The notes under the pieces: generated by a model
What the model was told of the DNA's origin: nothing
Databases searched by the model: none
The model's input: the letters and a program-made list of their open reading frames with translations, nothing else
Program-made: the position numbers and the translations under genes
From: Girardinichthys multiradiatus
Lineage: Eukaryota; Chordata; Actinopteri; Cyprinodontiformes; Goodeidae
Direction of reading: 5' to 3'
DNA: 64,000 nt
Assembly (NCBI RefSeq): GCF_021462225.1
Contig: NC_061804.1
Coordinates: 41,231,975-41,295,974, forward strand
Shown: piece by piece, positions 35,101 to 47,400 of the stretch
How positions within the stretch are numbered: position 1 is the stretch's first letter
Layout: every line of letters begins with the position of its first letter

Positions 35101-38100
35101 CCAACCAATAGAAAGACGTTTTATATCGTTCCCCCTTAGACCCCGCCCGTGATGTTTATGTTTTCAATCTAAAAATTCATTGAGTTCAACCAAAAAAAGG
35201 GAGCTTCAAAACCAAAAGTTCGAGATTTGAAACCAAATATTTCTAACATGTTTTGTAGACAATACTTAACTTTTAAACATTTACAATTACGGATGTAGCG
35301 CTGGTGGTGTAGGGGGTTAAGTATGCGACCCATATACATAGGCTTAAGTCCTCGATGCAGCGTCCTGGGTTTGAGTCCTGGCCCTGGCGACATTTGTTGC
35401 ATGTCTTCCCCTCTCTCTCGGCCCCCATTGTTGTGATTATCAATATGAATATATTATTCAATATTAATACCTTAATATTTTATTAAATAATATTTCAGTC
35501 TGTTAAGGGTTGTCCTGTGAATACCAACCCAATAAGGCGGTGGTATTAGGACAAAATTGAAAGGGATGAGCAAAGCTCTGGCATTATTGAACAGCATAAC
35601 TCTGTACACACACAGAATGAATTCACTCAATTTCTTAAAATACAATAATTTATTAACAAAAAGAAGTCAACTCAAACACCAACATATTTCAATCAGCAAA
35701 CTATTTACTATGCTAACACAACCCAACTAAACTACCAAGCAGAATGAAAGAATAGGGAAGCATATGGCTATGTACAATATAAACAACGGAATCAAAGATG
35801 GTTGAAAACCATGACTGAAAGAGTGATGCAACATTACCATGCAATGTTTATGTTTGAGAACCAAGGATTATCTTGAAGAATCTGGAAATGAAGTTAAGTT
35901 AGTCTTGGAACCAACTTAGGTAATAATCGGCATACCTGTAGACAACCCTTCACAATGCAAGATCAGATAAAACAAAATGTTAAAGAATGTAAGAATTATG
36001 ATTATTGATTAATTAATATTTATCAAGAATTATAATTTAAAATCATCATTTGAAAAAAATGTATTTCTTAACCAAAAATCATTACTTACGAATCGAAATC
36101 AGAGATGACCTCTGGTGTCGTAATTATGGCTCAAGGCCTTTGATAATTACAATTATTAAATTCTCAGTAATTATTGATAACTATTACTAGATGTCACTGT
36201 TTAATCAACCGCTTCACCAAAGGTGGGGGAACTTTGGCCTTATTTTGAGAGACAAATCACTCTTGCTCAAAATAAACAGGTGAATATTTATTAAATCAAC
36301 AGCCCTGATTCAATAATCTTCACCTAATCAAGCATGCAAAAGTTTTACACAAAAAGGGTAAAATAACTAACTAAACAAGATAAACAACATTGAGTGTGTA
36401 TGAAAGTCAAACCAGCAGTTATGGCAAAAACAAGAGAAAATAAAGTACTGAGCAAAGCTTTGGAAGCGGCCTCCACCAAGATGCAGTCATAAAACCCCCG
36501 AAGTTGTACTTTAGTGAACACAAAGGGTCATAAAACCTTTAGGGGCAACCAGTGGAAAAACACAAAGAGTGAAAACAAAGGAAATAGTGAGTTTTCCACC
36601 ACAAGGTTCTAGCAGTCCAACTTTAAGTTCGACTGAGTCTGCGCTCAGGTGTTCAAAACACAGTTAGACACGCACAGCTTCAAAGCACGGCGGCTTCAGA
36701 GTCCAACAGCAATCAAAGTTTCAATAAGACATTGCATGCACATACAACTTAGAACACATTGGACTAAAATTTGCGATTCTAAATCGCCCAGAAATCCTAC
36801 TCTATCCTGCCCAAGCTATTTCTAATAGAAATAAAACAAAACGGGATTACTTGTTGTCGTCCTCCTTGGAATAGGGGGGAGAGAGGGGCGAGCAGTTACG
36901 TGTCCGTAACAAATTCAAAGGAAAGCAGTCGACTTTGTCCTTTGGCCTCCTTTGGCAAAGGGGAAAAATATGATGGACCGTCAGCAGTCGAGTGGAACAA
37001 AACAAGGATGAAAATTTCGTATCCCTGAAACCTCCGTGGGTTTTTGGTCATGTGTTAAATTCACGTCTTCGATTGACAATGCAAAACTTACAAGTCTTCC
37101 TATCCCTGCAAGCTTAATTCGTTGAGTCCCATGAGTTCCTGGTCAGTGGGGAGAATTAATAAAAACCCACGTGTGAGTTTCTTCTCCAGAAGGATGCGTG
37201 CCTCCGTTGCGTGGTAACCGGTCTCGGTTTCCAGTGGGGAAAAGCAAGGGGGAGAGACATCATATTCGTTATATAGTCCACTGTGACATCAGGGCTGCAA
37301 CGAGTTGTGGTAGCAGACCATACTGAGGTATGTAGTAGCAAACAAATGGTCAAACAAGAATGATTTGCTGAATAAAACCAACCTTCTACATGACTAATTC
37401 TCAACGGTGTTTAAATAGTTGCCCTTATTTATTAAAATAATATTTATGGAAATATTATTAAGGAAATATTAAAATAATATTTAAAGGAAATATTTTGAAT
37501 AAGAACCAAACCTTTTGCATAAATGGGTCTTAATGGTGTTTAATTAGTTATCAAGTTTAGTAAAATAATATTAAGGGAAATATTATTTCTTAGATTGTAA
37601 ACTAACAGCCTTACTGGGTAAATGATCTTCAGCTGACTCATAACGTGGGCGAGCATGGGGTTCCTAGCTGTTATTGGTTGGAGCTAACGAAAGCAGCTTA
37701 TAGCTGGTTACCAGAATCAAACACATACTGTACCTTTAAAATACCACTAATAAAAGGGTTGAAATGCATAAGCGTGGATGGCGCGTTATGGCCGATCTAT
37801 GTTTAAAAATCACCCTTTAAAAAAAGTTTGTCTTGTCACTTTAAAAAAACACAATACAGAACACATCCTTAGCTGAGTGCTAGTCTGCTAGCACTTACTG
37901 TAGCTGAGTTTCTCAACACAAACAAAAACAATCATTAAATGAACATTATTTAGATTATTTACCTCTAAAGTAATCTTCTCTGCCCAGACACTAGCTCTTA
38001 TATGGGGGGCGTGGTGGCCAATTGGTTAGAACAGGAGGTTTGCATTCTGGAGGGGGCAAGACCCTTAGCCCCAGAATGCTCCCCGCAGCCCACTGCTCCC

Positions 38101-41100
38101 TATAAGGGATGGGTTAAATGCAGAGGACAAATTTCGTTGTAATGTACATGTGTAATGACCAATAAAGATGATTATTAGGCCCGAGCAGCTAAGCGCTACG
38201 AAGGCCTATTGTAATGCAAATGTTTATTATTTTTCTCCGGGCAAATAAATTGCCTTTTTGGGGGCATAAACATACTCAAAAACTCACCAAACTTTACCCA
38301 AAATTGTCCCCCTAGTGAAATTTAAGGTTTGTAATGGAATTAAAAATGGGCAGGGCCAAAAGGCTCTACAACGCCCCCTAAAGTGAGATAGGCCAACTGG
38401 TAAGTCCTAGAGAGTTGAAATTTGGTACATAGCTAGATCTGTATGATTGATCCCTCTCAGGTCACCAACAATCCTATCTGGTCAAACTATGACATCATCA
38501 AAACCACGCTCCCTGAGAACAGGAAGTCACTTTTTTCACTTGGAAAAGTGCCTCTCTGACCCTCTTGACCCAATCAACTTGAAACTGTGTCAGAAGACAG
38601 ATAACTAGTTGGTCTAACTTCATTTGAAGCACAGTGACTTTTTATAAAAGGGCGGGGCCATGATGGCGCGGCGAAGTCAGATGTCAACAGGAAGTGTAAT
38701 GTTTCACTTAGTGTGGGCCATATTTGATCTCCTTCACCTAATCAACATGAAATTGTCTCCAATGACAGATAACACGATGGTCTAACTTGGTCTCCAGTAC
38801 TGACAGGTTTTGTAAGAGGGCAAGGCGGTATCGGCGTGGCGAAGTCTGATGTCACGCCATGCCCATAGGTTTGGTTTAACTTCCACATACATCATTTAAT
38901 CTGCACCAAATTTAATGTGATTGATCCTAGTCCAGTCCCCAAAAGAGATCTGATGACATATTTAGTGGGTGTGGCCTAATTCCTCCACAGCGCCCCCTAG
39001 AACATTTTAAAAAATCAGCCCCAAGCCATGTTTTGACCGAGGAATCTGAAATTTGGTACACATATATAACTTCTCAAGACCTACATAAAAGACTCTTGGA
39101 GCATTGGTCCAAGCCCCACAAGAAGTCAGCCATTTTGGATTGAAGTTGTCATTTTGACCCCGGTTTTGCTGTTTCTAGCCCGCATATCGAACTCCTTCTA
39201 CAGCTTTTGACTTAGAGACTTTAAAATCACTCAGTATACTTTTAAGGCACTGTGGATGAAAAGTTATCAAAAGCTTTTTGATACATGAAAGCGTGTGGGC
39301 GTGGCCACGCCTCAAAATATGACTTCTCGCCATGAAAGACGAAATTAAAATAGCTCCTACAAAGAAAGTCACAGAGACCTGAAACCTTCTGAGATTGATC
39401 TGCCTCGGGCCCTGAACAATATTCACTGATCAGATGCTGACATCATCAAAGCTCCGCCCCCTGAGAACAGGAAGTGTCACATTTTCCTTTAGAGAGTCAA
39501 TGTTTGATGTTTTTCACCTAATCAATGTGAAACTGTCCCAAGTAATAGATAACATGATGATCTTAGACAGTCGCCAGTACTGACTGCTTTAGCTGGAGAG
39601 TGTGGCTATGATGGCGTGGCGAATTCTGATGTCACGCCACGGCCTTACGTTTGGCTCTAAATTACACATGCATGGTCCGATTCACTCCAAAATAAATATC
39701 GTTGATATTTGTCATCCCCCAAACACTTCTATTGGATTACATTGGAATTTGGATCAACAGCTCCCCCTAGGACACTTCAAAGGCTGTATCTCCCTCATAC
39801 ATCATTGGATCCACTTGAAATGTAGTATACATGATCATGAGTTAATGATGGACATGTTGACACAGTCAATATATGACATCACTTTAGCCCTGCCCACTAA
39901 CAAACAAATGAGTGTAGCTTCCATCAGGAAGGTCCGATTTACTCCAAACTGCATATGCTTGATCTTTGTCAGCCCCCAAACAGCTCTATTGGATTACATT
40001 GGAATTTAGATCAACAGTACCCCCTAGGACACTTCAAGTGCTCCATCTCCCTCATACATATTAGGATCCACTTCAAATGTAGAATACATCATTGTGGATC
40101 ATGGCTGAACACGTTGGCACAGTCAATTGATGACATCACTTTAGCCCCGCCCGCTAACAAATAAGTGAGTGCAGCTTTCATCAGGAAGGTCAGATTTTGG
40201 TTACATTTTTAATGGTAAGATAAGTTTATTTATACAGCGCTTTTCAGCAACAAGACACTCAAAGCGCTGTACATACAATTACAATACAATCACAAAGCAA
40301 ATATGGAAGAGGCCTTCAGGAGTGGGGACAAAGACATATACAGAGAAGTGAAGTACAAGTTTGGCAAGGCAGTGAAAGAGGCCAAACGACTGTACTCTGA
40401 GAAGCTCCAAAACCAGTTCTCAGCCAACGACTCTGCGTCTGTCTGGAAAGGGCTCAAGCAAATCACCAACTACAAGCCGAAAGCCCCCCACTCCATCAAC
40501 GACCGACGCCTTGCCAACGACCTGAACGAGTTCTACTGCCGCTTTGAAAGACAAAGGGACAGTCCTGCAACCATCCCCCACGACACCCCCCAACAGCTGC
40601 AGCCACAATCCACCACTCCCCCCTCCCCAACCTCAAGAGGGGCCTTGGCACCTCCAACCCCCACCCTGAAGTTCCCCCCCACCAGCCCCCTACCCACGCC
40701 GGGGACGGCTCTTTCCATCATCCAGGAGAGGGACGTCAACAAACTCTTCAGGAGACAGAACCCCCGGAAAGCTGCTGGTCCGGATTCTGTCTCACCAGCC
40801 AGCCTGAAGCACTGCGCTGATCAGCTGTCTCCAGTCTTCACAGACATTTTTAACACCTCATTGGAGACATGTCATGTGCCAGCCTGCTTCAAGTCCTCCA
40901 CCATCGTCCCTGTTCCCAAGAAGCCAAGGACCACAGGGCTTAATGACTTCAGACCCGTCGCCCTGACCTCTGTGGTGATGAAGTCCTTTGAGCGCCTTGT
41001 GCTCTCACACCTAAAAGACATCACCGACCCCCTCCTGGACCCCCTGCAGTTTGCCTACAGAGCCAACAGGTCTGTAGATGATGCAGTCAACCTAGCCCTT

Positions 41101-44100
41101 CACTTCATCCTCCGGCACCTGGACTCCATAGGAACCTACGCCAGGATCCTGTTTGTGGATTTCAGCTCTGCCTTCAACACCATCGTCCCAACTCTGCTAC
41201 AGGAGAAGCTCTCCCAGCTGAGTGTACCCGACTCCACCTGCAGATGGATCACTGACTTCCTGTCTGACAGGAAGCAGCGCGTGAGGCTGGGGAAGCACGT
41301 CTCTGACTCCCTGACCATCAGCACCGGTTCCCCCCAAGACTGTGTTCTCTCTCCTCTGCTCTTCTCCCTGTACACCAACAGCTGCACCTCCAGTCACCAG
41401 TCTGTCAAGCTTCTGAAGTTTGCGGACGACACCACCCTGATCGGACTCATCTCTGATGGTGACGAGTCCGCATACAGATGGGAGGTGGACCATCTGTTGG
41501 ACTGGTGCAGCCACAACAACCTTGAGCTTAATGCTCTAAAGACAGTGGAGATGGTTGTGGACTTCAGGCAGAACCCAGCCCCACCTGCCCCCATCACCCT
41601 CTGTGACTCCACAATTGACAATGTCGAATCTTTCCGCTTCCTGGGAACCATCATCTCCCAGGATCTCAAGTGGGAGCCAAACATCAGCTCCCTCATCAAG
41701 AAAGCCCAGCAGAGGATGTTCTTCCTGCGGCAGCTGAAGAAATTCAACCTGCCAAAGACTATGATGGTGCACTTCTACACAGCCATCATTGAGTCCATCC
41801 TCACCTCCTCCATCACCATCTGGTACGCCGCTGCTACAGCCAAGGATAAGGGCAGGCTGCAGCGTGTCATTCGGTCTGCTGAGAAGATGATTGGCTGCAG
41901 TCTACTGTCGCTCCAGGAACTGTACACCTCCAGGACCCTGAAGCGGGCAGGGAAGATTCTGGCTGATCCCTCCCCCCCCAGTCACAGACTCTTTGAGACT
42001 CTCCCCTCTGGCAGGAGGCTGCGGTCCATCCGGACCAAAACCTCACGCCACAAGAACAGTTTTTTCCCATCTGCCACCAGCCTGGTTAACAAAGCCCGGA
42101 AACCACCCTGACACTCTCCCTTTCCCCCACATCCCCTTTTTTTGCTGACAGGACACTTGTAACTTGTAACTCTATGCGTTACATTAACGCTCAGCTTGGA
42201 CTCCTGCTTTACTTGCACTGCCATACTTGCACAATGATCACCTGCACTGTTGTATTGCTCTTGGATCTTATACTGCTCTATATTTACTCTCACTCACTTA
42301 AAACTGTGCACATATATTTATATTATATTGCAGATATGTTTATACTGTTTAATTTGTACTGTATTGCACCGACTACGCCAAAACAAATTCCTTGTATGTC
42401 CAAAAACGTACTTGGCAATAAAGCTTTTCTGATTCTGATTCTGATTCTGAAATAAAGACAGATACAGACACAGAAAAACAAATCAAATGATAAAATCAAA
42501 CAACAGAGGTAATTTAAAAAAGTAAAGTAAAATAAAATAAAATAAAGAGAATAGAATGATGGACAAGAAAATGAAAGGAAAATTGGACTGAAAACGCAAC
42601 TAATCATGCCTAAATGGCACAGTCAAAGGCCACTCTAAACAAATAAGTTTTTAATCTTGATTTAAAGCAACTTAGGGTTTAGGCGCTTTTACAGTTTTCT
42701 GGCAGTTTATTCCAGATTAGTGGAGCATAAGAACTAAAAGCTGCTTCTCCATGCTTGGTTCTGGTTCTGGTTCTGCAGAGTAGATTTGAGCGAGATGACC
42801 TGAGAGGTGGTTGATACGCTGACAACAAGTCTGTAATGTATTTTGGTGCTAAGCCATTCAGTGATTTATAGACTAACAGAAGTATTTTAAAGTCTATTCT
42901 CTGAGCCACAGGGAGCCAGTGTAGGGACTTTAGAACCGGGGTGATGTGCTCCACTTTCTTAGTTCTAGTGAGGACGCGGGCAGCAGCGTTCTGGATCAAC
43001 TGCAGCTGTCTGATCGACGTTTTAGGCAGACCTGTGAAGACAGCGTTGCAGTAATCAATTCTACTAAAGATGAACGCATGAGACATTAGTCCTTTAATCC
43101 TGGAGATGTTCTTTAGGTGATAGAAGGCCGACCTAGTTACTACCTTTATGTGCCTCTGAAGGTTCAGGTCTGAGTCCATCACTACACCCAGGTTTTGAGC
43201 CTGACTGATGGTTTCTAGCTGTATTAACTGAAGCTGTGTGCTAACTTTTAAACGCTCTTCCTTTGGTCCAAAGATTATTACTTCAGTTTTGTTTTGATTC
43301 AGCTGAAGAAAATTTAGGCCCATCCATGCATTGATTTCTTCTAAGCATTTACCCAGCGCTTGAATGGGTTCATGGTCACCTGGTGACATTGTAACGTATA
43401 GCTGTGTGTCGTCTGCATAGTTATGATAACTTAAGTTGTTGTTTATTAAAATCTGAGTTAGGGGGAGCATGTAGATATTGAATAGGAGGGGCCCTAAGAT
43501 GGACCCTTGGGGAACGCCACATGTGATTTTTGTGCTCTCTGATGTAAAGTTACCTACTGACACAAAAAAGTCCATGTCCTTCAAGTAGGATTTAAACCAG
43601 TTGAGTGCTGTACCAGAAAGGCCGACCCAGTTTTCCAGGCGCTCTAATAAAATGGAGTGATCAACAGTGTTGAATGCTGCACTAAGGTCCAATAATATCA
43701 GCACTGTGGTTCTTCCACAGTCTGCATTTATACGGATGTCATTGAACACCTTGACAAGAGCCGTCTCTGTACTGTGGTGAGCAGGAAGCCTGACTGGAAA
43801 ACATCGAAGCGGTTGGTCATTGTTAGGAAGTTGTTTAACTGCTGAAACACAGCTTTTTCAATAATCTTACTGATGAAGGGGAGGTTTGATATAGGCCTGT
43901 AGTTCTGTAGTAGCAGCTTGTCCAAGTTGCTCTTTTTCAATAGAGGTTTGATAATTGCTGTTTTTAGGGCCTGGTGGAAAACACCAGACAAAAGGGACGT
44001 GTTTATTATTTGAGTTAAATCAGACGTTATTACAGGCAAAGCTTTCTTAAGGAAAGCTGTGGGTAAAAGATCGAGACAGCAGGAAGAAGAGTTTAGTTGC

Positions 44101-44376
44101 TGTAAGATTTCTTCTAAGATTTTGCAGTTTATTTGGTGAAATTGAGAAATTTTGTCAAAATCCGTTCTAGTTGGAGTTCTAGTTCTAATGCTTCTCGTGA
44201 GAGCAGTACTCGGCTTCACCCATGATTGTATGACAGCCTTCTCACATTGTGGCCTACTGGTGATAAGCGGAACTGATCGTTGGTGGCGTGGAGTAGGCGA
44301 TGCCAGGCTCCCACGGTTGCTTCATAGGCCGAGCGGCGCTGAGCTGCGAGGGCCTTCATTGCTGCTTGCAGCTTTA

Positions 44377-44411
<35 letters not shown>

Positions 44412-47400
44412 GTGAACCGTGCTGAGGAGAAGTTGTCCGGGGCGACAAAGTTGAGGAAAGCATCCACGGTGAACAAAGGGTTAACGTGCAGCTAACCTGC
44501 AGGGTTGCTAGTTCTGCCGGCCCGGGTCGAACTGCACACAGAGCGGTGTGCTGTGTTGCAGTACCTTTCTACAATGCTCCACTCGGCATTGTAGAGACAG
44601 GGTCTCTGCTGGAAACTCTCTGGAACACAGTTTCCTTTTGTAGACCTCACAAAAAAAGTCAAGCCATGCTTGCATCTTAATTAACCCGTTCATGAATGAA
44701 TACTGTATACACTGTATAGCAATTCATTCCTACTCAACTTAGTGCACATGATCACGTGATCGTATGACACTCTTGGATCCAGTTTGAAGAGTTATGCCTG
44801 TTTGCCAGCAAAGAGACATTAGCACGCTTCCGGTTCCGCTGGGGACCAGTGTGGAGAGGCCTGTTTGTTGGAACGCGGGTTTTGATTTAAACAGTAACGT
44901 CATGGGAAGTCCACTGTTACTCCCTTCTTGCTCCTGTTCCTGGCTCTGCTGGAAGTAGGTTAATGCAATTTATTTTGAAAGCTCCAGAAAAATTCTTACT
45001 GGCCTTTAACCCTTTATGACCGGCGGGAGCGCCGGCGCTCCCATTTGCATATCTATTTTTAAACGCCTGTAGAATTGCAACCAAATGATATAGAGCAAAA
45101 AATTTTTTTGCCAATGAAACCGGAGTGTTACATTTAAATATGCTACTCACAATGTGTCCCACACACCTTTTCTTTCTCCAGAAACTTTAGCAGAAATCCA
45201 GTAAAAAAGCAAAAAAAACAACATTATAATCCTGACCGCCGTGTGCTTCCTACATCGGAATATGAGTAATGACATTGGAGGATGAACTATCACGTGGTTT
45301 TCTTGCAAGCCAATGCCCGCAACAACCGGAAGTGATGTCATTTCCCAGGTCTCTTTTCCCGAGAATGGTTGTAGTGGTTGTAGATTGTCCCCGCGGTACA
45401 CAGATCTCTTCATTTTGTTCGCACTTTCACTTGCGTTTCGTCATTCAGTATTTATTGCTCTTTTACATACACACACCCACACACACCAGACTCTCAACAC
45501 ACACTTACTCACACTTACACATCCACATTTATGGAGCTGCCAAAAGCCAGACGCACCAAACTGTTTAACACCTCGCTCGAAGCTTTGGAGCGTATTACAG
45601 CGCCGGGTGAAGACGCCAAATCGGTCCACTCATCCGGTCTGGATTCGGCTGACAGTGGGGATGAAGTGGATTTTATTGATGGGATAGATTCTTCCCATGA
45701 CATGTATATATACATTTCTGAAATATTACTTGTTTCTGAATTAGAGAAAAATATACAAATGAAAGAATTTCACCATGTTACACATCATTGTTATATTATG
45801 CGCATCATAGACACATTTTTTTCTGTGTGCAGCGTTGATGATAAGGACGAGGAAGAAGACACCTACTGCTCCCCTGAGGCACCCAGTGCTCTGGAGAGAG
45901 GAAGAGGAAGGAGTCAGCCTTCAACAAATAGGAGCTGCAGCAGTCGTTCCACTGGCAAGCACTCCAGGTCAGAGACACTCCCCAGTGATGTAGCTCACTG
46001 AAGATGTGAAACTGAGCCTGACAACTTGCCACAGCCCTCACCACATTTCCTGCCCAAAAGACAGCCAGGTCTGCAGCCACCTCTTGCACAGTATGTGGAC
46101 ATTCCATTTCCATCTGAGCTGTTCAAGATGTACTTTGACCAGGACACAATTAAAACACTGTGTGCAAACACTAATAAATATGCACCTAGAAATATTGCAG
46201 CAGGGAAAAATTGTAATGGACTGAGATCACAGAGGCTGAAATGTATCAGTACATTGGGATGACACTGTACATGGGGGTTCTGAAGCTCCCAAAGATCCGG
46301 GATTTTTGGCATAGAAAACAAAGGAGATGATTGTAGATTTTAAGAGTAACAGGAATAAGTCAAAAACTATTTCCATCATGGGAGAAGAGGTGGAGGTGGT
46401 GGAGGAGAATGAAATACCTCAGTGTTCACCTGGACAACAGACTGGACAGGAGATGCAACTGTGAAGCCGTCTACAAGAAGGGACAGAGCAGACTGCACTT
46501 CTTGAGGAAGCTTAGGTCCTTTGGTGTTTGCAGCAAGATGCTGCATATCTTCTATAGGTCTGTTGTGGAAAGTGTGATCTCTTCTCCATCATCTGCTGGG
46601 GAAGCAGCATCAGAACCAGGGACTTAAAAAAGATCAACAAGCTGATAAAGAAGGCCGGCTCTGTTCTGGGGACTTCTCTGGAACCTCTAGAGATCATTGT
46701 GCAAAGATGGATCCTTCATAAAATGAAGAACATTATGGAGAACCCTGAGCATCCTCTTCAGGAGACTGTCCTACAACAACAGAGTGTCTTCAGTCAGAGG
46801 CTTCTTCAGATCTGCTGTAAGACAGATGACTACAGGGGATCTTTCCTGCCCACAGCCATCAGCATCTACAACGGCTCTTTGAAGAAACCTACATAATGAG
46901 CTACAACAACATTTAATTTCCCTTTGGGATTAATAAAGTATTTTTGAATTTGAATTTAATTTTGTGCAGATTCTGTTTTCAGTGTGTCATATCCTGCAAA
47001 GGTCATGTCCAGGGACCGGTTCCTCAGCATTACTTGGAACATACATCTGAGTGACCCTGCGGAAGATGCCCTCAATGACAGCAGAAAAGGCACACATGAC
47101 TATGACTGTATGCACAGAATACGGCCCCTGTATGACAGTTTATGTGTAGCCTGCAAAGCTGTGTACCACCCCCAGCAAAACCTCTCTGTGGATAAGCGCA
47201 TGGTAGCCACCAAAGCCAGAATTGCTATCAGGCAGTACATAAGAAACAAGCCAACAAGGTGGGGGATAAAACTTTTTGTGCTCTCAGACAACACAGGCTA
47301 CACTGTTGATTTCAACATATATTCAGGGAAGTCCACTCTGGTAACTGGGAAAGGGCTGTCATTTGATGCTGTGATGTCACTCATCAACAAAAACTACCTG

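Noticed and set aside
35288..35440. Possible tRNA gene
   Set aside because: A and B boxes are present but the spacing and the missing cloverleaf point to a SINE.
39602..40164. Two overlapping open frames of 135 and 69 codons
   Set aside because: They repeat each other because of the 257-bp tandem duplication, with no known motif.
44152..44415. 87-codon open frame ending in poly-isoleucine
   Set aside because: Runs through an ATT microsatellite and a repeat border.
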